A DNA stretch of 64,000 nucleotides. It comes from Alterisphingorhabdus sp038748365 (lineage in GTDB: Bacteria; Pseudomonadota; Alphaproteobacteria; Sphingomonadales; Sphingomonadaceae). Every line of letters begins with the position of its first letter. Position 1 is the first letter of the stretch. Below the pieces are notes generated by a model, which worked only from the letters and a program-made list of their open reading frames with translations, ran no database searches and was not told the DNA's origin. The translations under genes were made by a program, and so were the position numbers. Of this stretch, positions 8,033-17,664 are shown in pieces. The stretch spans positions 124,001-188,000 of the forward strand of contig JBCDIZ010000002.1 in assembly GCA_038748365.1 (NCBI GenBank), given 5' to 3'.

Positions 8033-8947
8033 ATGTCCGTTCAGTCCCCCAATCGCTTCCTGCCATTCCTCGCCTGCGCCGGCGGGATCATGACCTTTGG
8101 TGCGATGGATGCGGTGATGAAGGCGCTGTCGCTCGATATCGGCACTTATAATGCGCTGCTCTGGCGCTGTCTGCTGAGCGCGACGATTGCGCTGGCGCTT
8201 TTCCTGCTGCGCCCGGGCCATATGCCGCGTGGAGAGGCGCTGCGGCTGCATATTATCCGTGGAAGTGTAACGGCAGTGATGGCTTTCACCTTCTTCTGGG
8301 GGCTGGCGCGCACGCCTATGGCCGAGGCGATTGCGATCAGCTTTATTGCGCCGCTGATCGCGCTTTATCTGGCGGCGGTATTGCTGGGCGAGAAGATCAG
8401 CCGCTATGCGATTATTGCATCGCTGCTCGGGCTGGCTGGTGTTGTGGTTATTGTTATCGGCAAGCTCGGCGAGGATTTCTCCGGCGAGGCGCAGCTCGGC
8501 ATAGCGGCGATATTGCTCTCAGCCTGTCTCTATGCCTGGAACCTGATTCTGCAGCGGCAACAGGCGCAGATTGCCCGGCCTGAGGAGATTGCGCTGTTTC
8601 AGAACGGCATTGTTACCTTCTGGCTCGCGTTGTTCGCGCCCTGGTTTGCGGTCTTTCCGGCGCAAAGCGTCATGCCGCTTATTGGCTTAGGCGCGGTGTT
8701 ATCTATCTTTTCGGTGTTGCTGTTGAGCTGGGCCTATGCCCGTGCTGAGACACAGGCGCTGGTGCCGATTGAATATAGCATGTTCCTCTGGGCAGCGCTG
8801 TTCGGCTGGCTGTTCTTCAACGAACCGCTGAGTGAGACGGTGATTATCGGCACGGTCCTGATTGTCGCCGGCTGCATGCTCGCGACACGTAATCAGCCGC
8901 ATAAGCATGATACACCAGAGACACTGGACGGGCAGGTCTCCGGCTAG
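8033..8947 (+). CDS. DMT-superfamily (EamA) transporter
   Basis: A 304-residue membrane protein with about ten predicted helices in two EamA repeats. The first repeat shows the family pattern GGIMTFGAMDAVMKAL and ends in the amphipathic turn FIAPLIALYLAAVLLGEKIS; the second repeat has the matching PIEYSMFLWAALFGWLFFNE. Such carriers export amino acids or other metabolites; the substrate cannot be deduced. The start at 8033 lies 88 bp from the divergent secreted-protein gene. Confidence 0.88.
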   Translation: MSVQSPNRFLPFLACAGGIMTFGAMDAVMKALSLDIGTYNALLWRCLLSATIALALFLLRPGHMPRGEALRLHIIRGSVTAVMAFTFFWGLARTPMAEAIAISFIAPLIALYLAAVLLGEKISRYAIIASLLGLAGVVVIVIGKLGEDFSGEAQLGIAAILLSACLYAWNLILQRQQAQIARPEEIALFQNGIVTFWLALFAPWFAVFPAQSVMPLIGLGAVLSIFSVLLLSWAYARAETQALVPIEYSMFLWAALFGWLFFNEPLSETVIIGTVLIVAGCMLATRNQPHKHDTPETLDGQVSG

Positions 8948-8978
8948 CTCTTTCGTTCTAGCAACTTCGCATATCCCC

Positions 8979-9051
8979 CGTTCGCCTCGAGCGAAGTCGA
9001 GAGGCCGGTGCAAATAGAGGGCGGTGTCTCGACTACGCTCGACACGAACGG
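8979..9051. repeat. REP-like palindromic element (TCGAGCG-type)
   Basis: Two arms of about 27 bases, CCGTTCGCCTCGAGCG at the left and its near reverse complement CGCTCGACACGAACGG at the right, flank a short GC-rich centre. The arms differ at a few positions (GCC versus GTG before TCGAG), so it is an imperfect hairpin. It fills the gap between the transporter and the convergent secreted-protein gene and could act as a transcript end for both. Elements of this style are widespread between genes in sphingomonads. Confidence 0.7.
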
Positions 9052-9078
9052 TGATTAAAGGCCAGTTTCGCCAACCTT

Positions 9079-9657
9079 TTAACGCACAACCGCGCGGAAG
9101 GTCAGTTTGCCTTTTTCGCCCGGTGCAATCGCCTTGGGGAAGGTCCAGCGGATATGGGTGACATCGGCTGGAGCAGCATTGCGGGTGACCGTGGCTGAGG
9201 TCTCTGCATCGCTATTTTCAGCAGAAACAGTCAGTGCATTCAGCTTGCCCCATGTCTGGCCGTCATCAACCGATACTTCAGCCCATTCCTCGTCCACGGA
9301 AACAAAGGCCAGTGCCGGGTGGATCGGGTTGGTAGTGACAAAGTTTGCCGCAGGCTGACTACCAGTATTCTGGTAGCTGTTGATGATGACAATGCGATCA
9401 CCGGGCACAACTGGTGCCGTGTTGGGATCGGCCAGAACCGTGTTTTCCTGACCATTGGCGTCAGTTTCGGTACGCACGACCTTGATTTCGCTGGTAGTGG
9501 TGACATTGCTGTTCGCAGTTTGCGCATGTGCTTCGGTGGTGGCAAACAGGCTACCGGCAAGGGATGCAGCGCCGAGTGCCAGAGCATAGAAAAGGCCATT
9601 GGCAAGGCTTATCGACAGGCGGTTGTTGTGCGTGGGCAACTTGGTCTGGAGCAACAT
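9079..9657 (-). CDS. Secreted DUF11-like repeat protein
   Basis: 192 residues with a long signal peptide ending TTEAHAQ, then an immunoglobulin-like beta domain of the DUF11/conserved-repeat type: a PGDRIVIINSYQNTG strand pair and NFVTTNPIHPALAFV, the motif in which a bracket of 'rights' strands precedes a Pro-rich turn. A role at the cell surface or in the periplasm is likely but unproven. The ATG at 9657 has an AAAGGA site 8 bases upstream; an in-frame codon at 9702 is weaker. Its presumed promoter lies in the 260-bp gap shared with aconitase. Confidence 0.78.
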   Translation of the reverse strand: MLLQTKLPTHNNRLSISLANGLFYALALGAASLAGSLFATTEAHAQTANSNVTTTSEIKVVRTETDANGQENTVLADPNTAPVVPGDRIVIINSYQNTGSQPAANFVTTNPIHPALAFVSVDEEWAEVSVDDGQTWGKLNALTVSAENSDAETSATVTRNAAPADVTHIRWTFPKAIAPGEKGKLTFRAVVR

Positions 9658-9918
9658 GATCTGGTCCTTTAAAAGCGGGCCGTTTCTGGCCGGTTCGAGC
9701 ATGTTTTACCGCCAATATGGTTAACCATTGGTAAACTGGGTTGTAAATTGCGTGGCTGAAAATGCCGCTTTTGCAGTTCTATCGCGCGGCTTGCCATTGC
9801 ACGGGCAAAACCCTTGGGCTAAAGCGCGCGCAAGAATTCACGATTCCGGCTTTTCGTTATCGCCGCGCATATTGACGCGGTATCCCCTTGCGACAAGCCC
9901 TTCAGATGGAGAACCCCT

Positions 9919-12594
9919 ATGACCGCTGTTGGAAATGATACCCTAGGCACCCGCAAGACCATGTCCGTCGCAGGCAAGGAGATTGCCTATTATTCACTGG
10001 CGGCGGCAGCGGAAAAGCTGGGGGATGTGTCCCGATTGCCGATGACGCTGAAAGTGCTGCTGGAGAATATGCTGCGCTTTGAAGATGGTGTGACAGTCAT
10101 GGCCGAGGATGCGCAGGCGGTTGTCGATTGGCAGAAACAGGCCAAATCGACCGCAGAGATTCAGTATCGCCCAGCGCGCGTGCTGATGCAGGACTTTACT
10201 GGTGTTCCTGCCGTGGTCGATCTGGCGGCGATGCGCGATGGCATTAAGGCGTTGGGTGGCGATCCGCAGAAGATCAACCCGCAGGTGCCGGTGCATCTGG
10301 TGATTGACCATAGTGTGATGGTTGATGAATTCGGCACACCGCAAGCATTTGAGAACAATGTTGCACTCGAATATCAACGCAATATGGAGCGCTATGAGTT
10401 CCTCAAATGGGGTTCCAAGGCATTTGACAATTTCAAAGTGGTGCCGCCCGGAACGGGTATCTGTCATCAGGTCAATCTGGAGCATATTGCGCGTGGTGTC
10501 TGGTCGAGCAACGATCAAAATGGTGCAGAAGTCGCCTATCCTGATACCTGTGTCGGCACTGACAGCCACACCACCATGATCAATGGCCTTGGCGTGCTCG
10601 GCTGGGGCGTTGGCGGCATTGAGGCTGAGGCAGCGATGCTGGGTCAGCCAGTTTCCATGTTGATCCCCGAAGTGGTCGGCTTCAAGCTGACCGGTGAACT
10701 GGCCGAGGGTATTACCGCCACCGACTTGGTTCTCACCTGCGTCCAAATGCTGCGTGAAGTCGGTGTTGTCGGTCGTTTTGTTGAGTTTTATGGCCCCGGC
10801 GTGGCGGCACTGTCGCTGGCTGATCGTGCGACCATTGCCAATATGGCGCCGGAATATGGCGCGACCTGTGGCTTCTTCCCAATCGATGACAAGACGCTTG
10901 ATTATCTGCGCCTTACCGGCCGCAGCGAAGACGAGATCGCGATTACCGAAGCCTATGCCAGGGAGCAGGGCTTCTGGCGCTTCGACGATGCGCCCGAGGC
11001 GATTTACACCACCACGCTCGACCTTGATATGGCTACGGTCGTACCGTCACTGTCTGGTCCCAAACTGCCGCAACAGCGCGTCGCTATGAACGATCTCGAC
11101 GAAGGCTTTAACCGCGATCTGGTTGAAACCTTTGGCCGTCCCGCCGAGGGCGCGGAAGTCGAAGTCGAAGGCGAGGATTACAAAGTCGGCGATGGCGATG
11201 TTACCATTGCCGCGATTACCAGTTGCACCAACACCTCCAACCCGTCGGTATTGATCGCTGCTGGTCTGGTGGCGAAAAAGGCGCGCGAAAAGGGGCTGCA
11301 GCGCAAGCCCTGGGTCAAGTCTTCACTGGCACCTGGCAGCCAGGTAGTCACCGACTATCTGATCAAGGCCGGTCTGCAGGATGATCTCGATGCGCTGGGT
11401 TTCAATCTGGTCGGCTATGGCTGCACCACCTGTATCGGCAATTCCGGTCCGTTGCCCGCACCGATCTCCAAGGCGATCAACGATAATGATCTGGTGGTCA
11501 CTTCGGTGCTTTCGGGCAACCGTAATTTTGAGGGCCGTGTGTCACAGGATGTGCGTGCCAACTATCTCGCTTCGCCGCCCCTGGTGGTTGCCTATGCGCT
11601 GAAAGGCACGGTGCGCGAGGATATGTATGAGACCCCGTTGGGCGAGGGTAACGATGGCGAACCAGTGTTTCTGAAGGACATCTGGCCGTCGAATGACGAG
11701 ATCACGCTTGCCATGCAGGGCGCGGTCAGCCGTGAAATGTTCGAGGCCCGCTATGCCAATGTCTATGACGGCGATGATGCATGGCGCGCTATCGACGTTA
11801 CCGGCTCCGACACTTATCAGTGGCGTGCCGGTTCGACCTATGTTGCCAACCCGCCCTATTTTGAGGGCATGGAAATGACCCCGGCATCACTTAACGATAT
11901 TAATGACGCCAAGGTGCTGGCGCTGCTCGGCGACAGCATCACCACCGACCATATCTCGCCCGCAGGCGCGATCAAAGCGGACAGCCCGGCCGGTGAATAT
12001 CTTTCCAGCTATCAGGTCGCTCGCCAGGACTTCAACAGCTATGGCTCGCGTCGCGGCAATCACGACGTGATGATGCGCGGCACCTTTGCCAATATCCGCA
12101 TCAAGAACCAGATGGCTGACGGCAAGGAAGGTGGCTACACCAAATATGACGGCGAGATCATGCCGATCTATGACGCTGCAATGCGCCACAAAGACAATGG
12201 CACGCCGCTGGTGGTCATCGGTGGTGAGCAATATGGTACGGGCTCCTCACGCGACTGGGCGGCAAAGGGCACCAACCTGCTTGGTGTCAAAGCTGTGATC
12301 GTCGAAAGCTATGAACGTATCCACCGCTCTAATCTGGTCGGTATGGGGGTTTTGCCGCTGCAATTTGCAGAAGGCGTAAACCGCAATACGCTGAATCTTG
12401 ACGGCACCGAGAGCTTCACCATCACCGGCGTCGCCGATCTCGAGCCGCGTCAGACGGTCACCGTCGAAATAACCCGCGCCGATGGCAGCACCGAGACGTT
12501 CGAGACGCTGTGCCGCATAGATACCGCCAATGAGATGGAATATTTCCGCAATGGCGGCATTCTGCATTATGTGCTGCGTAAGCTGGCGGGGTAA
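9919..12594 (+). CDS. acnA: Aconitate hydratase A
   Basis: An 891-residue aconitase of the AcnA/IRP type, the TCA-cycle enzyme that isomerises citrate to isocitrate through a 4Fe-4S cluster. Key features are DTCVGTDSHTTM with the substrate-binding Ser-His, SCTNTSNPS carrying the first cluster Cys, and GYGCTTCIGNSGPL carrying the other two. The swivel domain (GDSITTDHISPAG, GSSRDWAAKGT) completes the C-terminus. A GGAG lies 8 bases before the ATG. The 216-bp gap upstream shows no operator I recognise. Monocistronic. Confidence 0.98.
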   Translation: MTAVGNDTLGTRKTMSVAGKEIAYYSLAAAAEKLGDVSRLPMTLKVLLENMLRFEDGVTVMAEDAQAVVDWQKQAKSTAEIQYRPARVLMQDFTGVPAVVDLAAMRDGIKALGGDPQKINPQVPVHLVIDHSVMVDEFGTPQAFENNVALEYQRNMERYEFLKWGSKAFDNFKVVPPGTGICHQVNLEHIARGVWSSNDQNGAEVAYPDTCVGTDSHTTMINGLGVLGWGVGGIEAEAAMLGQPVSMLIPEVVGFKLTGELAEGITATDLVLTCVQMLREVGVVGRFVEFYGPGVAALSLADRATIANMAPEYGATCGFFPIDDKTLDYLRLTGRSEDEIAITEAYAREQGFWRFDDAPEAIYTTTLDLDMATVVPSLSGPKLPQQRVAMNDLDEGFNRDLVETFGRPAEGAEVEVEGEDYKVGDGDVTIAAITSCTNTSNPSVLIAAGLVAKKAREKGLQRKPWVKSSLAPGSQVVTDYLIKAGLQDDLDALGFNLVGYGCTTCIGNSGPLPAPISKAINDNDLVVTSVLSGNRNFEGRVSQDVRANYLASPPLVVAYALKGTVREDMYETPLGEGNDGEPVFLKDIWPSNDEITLAMQGAVSREMFEARYANVYDGDDAWRAIDVTGSDTYQWRAGSTYVANPPYFEGMEMTPASLNDINDAKVLALLGDSITTDHISPAGAIKADSPAGEYLSSYQVARQDFNSYGSRRGNHDVMMRGTFANIRIKNQMADGKEGGYTKYDGEIMPIYDAAMRHKDNGTPLVVIGGEQYGTGSSRDWAAKGTNLLGVKAVIVESYERIHRSNLVGMGVLPLQFAEGVNRNTLNLDGTESFTITGVADLEPRQTVTVEITRADGSTETFETLCRIDTANEMEYFRNGGILHYVLRKLAG

Positions 12595-12631
12595 CTTGCG
12601 AAATCAGCCATAAGCCAATAGCATCCAGCCT

Positions 12632-13342
12632 ATGATGAGGCTGTTGCTATTGGTGGCTTTTGTGACCGGGTTTTTGGCGCCATCATCTGGGACAGCCAAA
12701 GACCCGGTTCAGGCTAAAGCGCTGTTCGATCAGGAGTTTAATCACGAGACTTATTTTCCGTTCGGCTGGGGGTCTGATCTTTTTGGCAGAGCTGCAGTCA
12801 ACGAATATATTCTGACGGTAAAAGTCAGTGCACGAGAAGAGTATTTGCCATCCTATGCCATGGCCATCGCCTATATCTGCGACAAAGTGATCAGCGAAAC
12901 AGAGACAAAATGCGATTATGTGGCCCGCATTTTGCGCGTCACAAACACAGCAGAAGGCGAATATGGCAACGCTGCGGAGCTGGCGTCAAAAATACAGACT
13001 GCCAAAGGTGACGAGGGTCGCAAGAGGGCATTTGAAACGTCCGAAGTTGAGTGGTTGGAAGCCCGTCTGTGGTCATGCGAAGGGGCGATTAAAGTATTTG
13101 ACGATCTAGCCAATGTTGCCGATTGGCGACCACAATCGCATTACACGAGACTAGAACAAGAAAGCCGCAAGGTTATTCTTAGCCCTGCGCATATGTGGAT
13201 TAAGATGCGCGGCCAATATAAGACATCAACCCTGGTGGCATGGCGTAATGACAATGGTGCTCCAGCAGCTATCAACCAATTGGTCGGAGTGCTTGATAAA
13301 TGCTGGCAACCAGCCACAGTTCCACCTCCCTGGGAGGGATAG
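12632..13342 (+). CDS. Predicted secreted protein of unknown function
   Basis: 236 residues with an N-terminal signal peptide (MRLLLLVAFVTGFLAPSSG) and a mostly helical mature part with scattered Trp and four cysteines (ICDK, KCDY, WSCEG, KCWQ). No domain recognised. Either of two adjacent ATG codons (12632, 12635) may be the start. It lies 37 bp after aconitase and before the DUF423 gene, which starts 20 bp after it, so the two may be cotranscribed. Confidence 0.72.
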   Translation: MMRLLLLVAFVTGFLAPSSGTAKDPVQAKALFDQEFNHETYFPFGWGSDLFGRAAVNEYILTVKVSAREEYLPSYAMAIAYICDKVISETETKCDYVARILRVTNTAEGEYGNAAELASKIQTAKGDEGRKRAFETSEVEWLEARLWSCEGAIKVFDDLANVADWRPQSHYTRLEQESRKVILSPAHMWIKMRGQYKTSTLVAWRNDNGAPAAINQLVGVLDKCWQPATVPPPWEG

Positions 13343-13362
13343 AAAAGCAAAGGCCGTATAAT

Positions 13363-13689
13363 ATGATCAGGGTTATTGCCGCTTTATCAGCCGCCCTCGC
13401 CGTCGCCGCCGGTGCCTTTGGGGCACATGGTGCAGCGGGTGAGCAGGAAGCGGACTGGCTGCGGACTGGCGGTTTTTATCAGTTGATCCATGCTGTAGGC
13501 GCGCTCGCAATTATGGGTGTGGCGCGTGGTCCGGCAATCATGTTGCTGGTTGGAGCGGCGATTTTCTCCGGCACCCTTTACGCTATGGCCCTAGGCGCGC
13601 CGACATGGCTGGGTGCGATCACACCTATAGGAGGAACACTGATTATTGCCGGGTGGCTATGGGCGGCATGGGTTTATAGCCGTGGTTAG
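13363..13689 (+). CDS. DUF423 family small membrane protein
   Basis: 108 residues with four predicted helices and the DUF423 signature at the N-terminus (GAFGAHG) and in the next helix pair (FYQLIHAVGALAIM), as in E. coli YgdD. The ATG at 13363 fits the family start; the frame is open further upstream over the end of the preceding gene. Inner-membrane protein of unknown function. Confidence 0.88.
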   Translation: MIRVIAALSAALAVAAGAFGAHGAAGEQEADWLRTGGFYQLIHAVGALAIMGVARGPAIMLLVGAAIFSGTLYAMALGAPTWLGAITPIGGTLIIAGWLWAAWVYSRG

Positions 13690-13801
13690 GCTTTTCTCAC
13701 CCAGATTAAGGGGGCCATTGCCACCGCTTGTGACTGCAATGCCAAGCTAGTAGTGCGCCTCAAGGCATGTTACTAAGAAGCAATAGCGAAAGCCGAGCCC
13801 T

Positions 13802-14155
13802 ATGAAGCCCTATCTTGCCAGTCTGATTAATGCGCTTGTTCTGATTGCCATGTCGGCATGGGGATTTTTTGATGCGGACAAGCAGTCGATAACGATCCTG
13901 ATACCAGCGGCGACCGGGGTTTTATTGCTACTGCTCAACAATGGTGTCAAACGCGAGAACAAGGTGGTGGCGCATATCGCGGTGCTGTTGACGCTGTTGA
14001 TCTTCATTGCGCTGTTTATGCCAATGAAAGGTGCCATTGGCCGTGATGATCCACTGGCGATGTTGCGGGTCGGGCTGATGCTGGTCAGCACGCTGTTCGC
14101 GCTGATTGTTTTTATCAAGAGCTTTATCGATATCCGCCGCCAGCGGGTGGGCTAA
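13802..14155 (+). CDS. Small multi-spanning membrane protein
   Basis: 117 residues with four predicted membrane helices: residues 4-22, 30-46, 57-75 and 87-106. The first loop holds FFDADKQS and the third MKGAIGRDDPLA; the tail IDIRRQRVG is basic and probably cytoplasmic. It loosely resembles TMEM14-like bacterial proteins but I would not assign it. It stands alone. Confidence 0.7.
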   Translation: MKPYLASLINALVLIAMSAWGFFDADKQSITILIPAATGVLLLLLNNGVKRENKVVAHIAVLLTLLIFIALFMPMKGAIGRDDPLAMLRVGLMLVSTLFALIVFIKSFIDIRRQRVG

Positions 14156-14283
14156 CCCCGCAAACAGACTCCCGTTTTTGCCGTTGAGGCTGTACAGAGG
14201 CGAAAAAGGGGGACGGTCTATGTCCAATTATCATGATTATTGCGGTCCGGTGCCGATAGGGATCACAGGGTTATCTGTCCTGC

Positions 14284-15897
14284 ATGACTGAGACTATTTC
14301 CAAAGAGCCTGCACAGGATAAGCCGGAGCAATCGCAACATGCTGCGCATGATGATGCTGAGCCCGGCACCGTAGATAAATCCCCCGAACCACTGCGCGAG
14401 GCGTTCAGCTGGCTGATCCACTGGTGGCAAGATGCGGTTGAAGACATTGATCACATAGCCGTGATCAACAAGGTGCAGGCCGAGTCCGGCATTACCGGGC
14501 GCTATATCTTTATGACCGCGATGTCGGCGGGTATTGCCATTCTCGGTCTGTTGCTGTCCTCGCCGGCGGTTGTCATCGGCGCGATGCTTTTGTCGCCGTT
14601 GATGAGTCCGATTATCGGCGCTGGTTTTGCCCTTGCTATTGGTGATATCCGTTGGCTGAAAACCTGTTGCTGGGCTCTGCTGGCCGGGATTGTTCTCTCA
14701 ATTGTGTTCTGTGCGCTGATCGTGCTCCTCAGCCCTTTGGACTCGGTCACGCCCGAGATTGCGGCGCGGACCCGGCCCAATCTGTTTGACCTTGGTGTCG
14801 CTTTTTTCTCCGCATTGGCGGGTGCCTATGCGATGATCAAGGGGCGCGAGGGCACGATTGTCGGCGTCGCCATCGCCACCGCATTGATGCCGCCACTGGC
14901 TGTGGTCGGCTTTGGCGTGGCGACTGGCAATGGCGTGGTGCTGGGCGGCTCACTTCTGCTGTTTTTCACCAACCTGATGACCATTGCCCTGACCGCAGCG
15001 TTTATGGCACGGCTCAACGGTTTTCGCTCCTCTTTCTCATCGCAGCAGGCGCTTTGGCAATCTGTGGTTGCCATTGCCATTATCCTGATGCTGGCGGTAC
15101 CGCTTGGGCTGTCGCTGCAGCAGATTGCCTGGGAGGCCAATGCCTATCGCCGTGCCAATGCGGTTGTTGCTGATCAGTTTGGTGATAAAGCCCGGGTCAG
15201 CCAGCTTGATCTAGATTTTATCAGCGATCCTACGCGGGTGAATGCAACCGTTTTGACCCCCGACCTCCAGCCCGATGTCAGCGAGCGGGTGCAGCGATTG
15301 CTTAGCAATGAGCTGGGCGAGTCATTTGAGGTGGTGATCAACCAGTATCGCGTAGGCATTGATGATACTGATGCGGTGAAAGCAGCGGAACTCGCGACAG
15401 CACGACTGCAGGCACAGAATATTGAGGAAGATCGCCGGGTTTCCGGGCTGGTTACGTCGATGGCGATGGTCGCCGGAGTGCCACCGGAAAATGTCGTAGT
15501 CGACCGCACCGCCAAGCGTGCGATGGTGAAGGCCAATTCGTTGCCGGGAGCAGGGCTGGGGAGCTATTATGTGCTCGAACAGAGGCTCGCCGCGATGAAA
15601 CCCGATTGGACAGTGGTCATAGAACCGCCGGCGACGGCGCTGCCGGAACTGCAATTGATGGAAGACGATCCGCTCTTGCCAGAGAAAGAGGGGTATCAGC
15701 TGGCGCTATGGGCGATACAGCGCATCGATGCTCCGGTGGCGGTATCTGGTGATGGACCGGCAGGACGTGCCTTGGTGAAGCGGCTAAGTGAGGCAGGGAT
15801 AGTTGCGCGCTATACCGGAGGCGGCCGAGCCTCGCCCGGCCGGTTAAGGCTGGAGTGGTTACCACCGGATGCGGTTAATGAGGAGCCTGCTAGTTGA
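14284..15897 (+). CDS. DUF389 / TIGR00341 family membrane protein
   Basis: 537 residues. A charged N-terminal tail of about 70 residues precedes the DUF389 core of paired hydrophobic segments, with the recognisable SSPAVVIGAMLLSPLMSPIIGAGFAL near residue 90 (signature cut here at SPAVVIGAMLLSPLMSPI) and GVAIATALMPPLAVVGFG around 200. The C-terminal 240 residues are soluble and contain repeats of low complexity in acidic residues. Function of the family is unknown; transport has been proposed. A weak terminator follows. Confidence 0.87.
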   Translation: MTETISKEPAQDKPEQSQHAAHDDAEPGTVDKSPEPLREAFSWLIHWWQDAVEDIDHIAVINKVQAESGITGRYIFMTAMSAGIAILGLLLSSPAVVIGAMLLSPLMSPIIGAGFALAIGDIRWLKTCCWALLAGIVLSIVFCALIVLLSPLDSVTPEIAARTRPNLFDLGVAFFSALAGAYAMIKGREGTIVGVAIATALMPPLAVVGFGVATGNGVVLGGSLLLFFTNLMTIALTAAFMARLNGFRSSFSSQQALWQSVVAIAIILMLAVPLGLSLQQIAWEANAYRRANAVVADQFGDKARVSQLDLDFISDPTRVNATVLTPDLQPDVSERVQRLLSNELGESFEVVINQYRVGIDDTDAVKAAELATARLQAQNIEEDRRVSGLVTSMAMVAGVPPENVVVDRTAKRAMVKANSLPGAGLGSYYVLEQRLAAMKPDWTVVIEPPATALPELQLMEDDPLLPEKEGYQLALWAIQRIDAPVAVSGDGPAGRALVKRLSEAGIVARYTGGGRASPGRLRLEWLPPDAVNEEPAS

Positions 15898-15923
15898 GAC
15901 CCTCTCTGCAATCGAGGGTCTTT
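15898..15923 (+). terminator. Hairpin after the DUF389 gene
   Basis: GACCCTC (15898-15904) pairs with GAGGGTC (15914-15920) around a nine-base loop, followed by only three T. It could serve both the DUF389 gene and the convergent TetR gene. Confidence 0.5.
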
Positions 15924-15934
15924 GACGGCCCTGA

Positions 15935-16591
15935 TTAAGACGCGATGCGAAGATGTGATGCGCTGATCAGATCCTGCTTTGTCGATGGCGATGTCGATTG
16001 CCCTGTCAGACCAGTGAAGATGGTGTCCAGCACGATGCGCAGATTATCATCCGTCGATGTCGGCCACATATTCATCATGATATCAGGATTGCAGAATGGT
16101 TGTGCCATCAGATTGATCAGCGACACGACATGGTCAATTTCCATGTCTTCAAAATGGCCCTCTGCCATCGCCTCTGCGACGATCACGGCGAGATAATGAT
16201 CGGCCAGATCAATATAGCCGCGGATCACCTCAAAATGCTGATGGCCGATTTCCATATAGCTTTCAAACAGCTTAGGATCAGCCTCAAAACGGGAACGCTT
16301 AAGCGCCAGACGCTGCGAAAAGAAAGCGAACATCTTTTCCTTGGCGGGCAGGTCGGAGGCAATTGTTTCCTCCATAAGCGTGTTCAATTCTGCGAACCAG
16401 CGGCCGGCCATCGCTTCATAAAACGCTTCTTTTGACTCAAAGTAGCGATAGAGGTTTGACTGTGACATGCCGGAAGCGGCGGCAACTTCAGAAACGCTGA
16501 AATCAACCGCACCGCGCTGGCGGATTAGGTCTTCTGCAGCTTCCATGATGTTGTTGCGGATTTCATCTGCATCAAGCTGTGGACGTGGCAT
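15935..16591 (-). CDS. TetR-family transcriptional regulator
   Basis: 218 residues with a TetR N-terminal helix-turn-helix: RGAVDFSVSEVAAASGMSQS then LYRYFESKEAFYEAM (about residues 26-60). The C-terminal ligand domain is variable and shows no known sensor type. Its target is unknown: the neighbour at 14284 is convergent, and the 215-bp gap upstream (16592-16806) carries no clear operator. It may act on distant genes. Confidence 0.88.
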   Translation of the reverse strand: MPRPQLDADEIRNNIMEAAEDLIRQRGAVDFSVSEVAAASGMSQSNLYRYFESKEAFYEAMAGRWFAELNTLMEETIASDLPAKEKMFAFFSQRLALKRSRFEADPKLFESYMEIGHQHFEVIRGYIDLADHYLAVIVAEAMAEGHFEDMEIDHVVSLINLMAQPFCNPDIMMNMWPTSTDDNLRIVLDTIFTGLTGQSTSPSTKQDLISASHLRIAS

Positions 16592-16806
16592 TACTATACT
16601 CCCTTAACGCTTGGCTGACCGTGCATCCCCTCACGATCGGCTATGCGCAAAATGCCCCTCTAGGAACGACTCAGACAGGCAATTAAGCCTGACAAGACTT
16701 ATGCGTTATATATTTATACCACGGTTATATGATAAATGAAGAAATTTATCAATTATCATTTTTGCAACAGGGTGTACGGTTTTGTGCAACTGCGAAGAGA
16801 TCGCGC

Positions 16807-17592
16807 TTATGCCGAGGTTTTACCGGTCTCGGGCTTCTGTTCATGCGCGATAATCGCCTCTTTCTGCCAATCGGGCAGCGGCAGGTCTTCACTGCCGTCG
16901 ACACGGATATGAACCACGGCAAGGCCATGGTCATCATGTGTATGGCGCAGACGCTTTTCATCGGCGCTATCCACCGGAACAACCGCCAGACGGCGATTGA
17001 TGCGCGATCGATAATGCATCCGCGCGGTGTTTTCCTGGCCGATAAAGCAGCCCTTGTCATAGGCAACGCCGTTCAACTCTTCGGCATTGCACTCCAGCCA
17101 TAGCGTCTTGTCATCGCCCAGCTCGGTGCGTCCCTCGGTTACGCCCAGCGACAGGCGATGGGTGTGCCAGGCACTATCGGCGCCGGCGTCGTCACCCTCG
17201 CCATTGGGTGCCAGCCAGCGCCAGCCAAGTTCCGCCATGCGTGGATCAGCTACGGCACCATCGCGCGGTTCCAGACTCCAGTGCACATTCAGGCTGTCAT
17301 CAGCTTCAATAGCAATCTCGCGGCGCAGGCGATAAATGGTGAGACGGCGGATCAGATCATCACGCGCTTCAAATTCGCAATCGATCAGCACATTATCACC
17401 ATCGACCCAGAGGATGAAATCAAACAGTGCCTTGCCCTGTGCTGTCAGCAAGCCTGACCATAAAGGCGAATCTGGCGCCAATTTACGCACATCCTGTGTC
17501 ACCAACCCCTGCAGAAAATCTACAACATTTTCGTCATGATCCTGCGCTGAGAGGCGAATAAGTGCGCGATCCGAGAGATAGGTTTCACTCAT
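16807..17592 (-). CDS. ygfZ: YgfZ/GcvT-domain folate-binding iron-sulfur maintenance protein
   Basis: 261 residues. The family motif K-G-C-[FY]-x-G-Q-E is intact (DKGCFIGQENTARMHYR). YgfZ uses tetrahydrofolate to help assemble or repair 4Fe-4S clusters in enzymes such as MiaB. The ATG at 17592 (MSETYLSD) is preferred over an in-frame start at 17622. It is divergent from pyrC with only about 70 bp between starts, so the two share a promoter region. Confidence 0.9.
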   Translation of the reverse strand: MSETYLSDRALIRLSAQDHDENVVDFLQGLVTQDVRKLAPDSPLWSGLLTAQGKALFDFILWVDGDNVLIDCEFEARDDLIRRLTIYRLRREIAIEADDSLNVHWSLEPRDGAVADPRMAELGWRWLAPNGEGDDAGADSAWHTHRLSLGVTEGRTELGDDKTLWLECNAEELNGVAYDKGCFIGQENTARMHYRSRINRRLAVVPVDSADEKRLRHTHDDHGLAVVHIRVDGSEDLPLPDWQKEAIIAHEQKPETGKTSA

Positions 17593-17664
17593 GTATCGAT
17601 AGGTAATTGTTATAAGCGTCAATGCAAGTTGACTTTCGCTTTGGGGATGTCAATTCATGTCGCC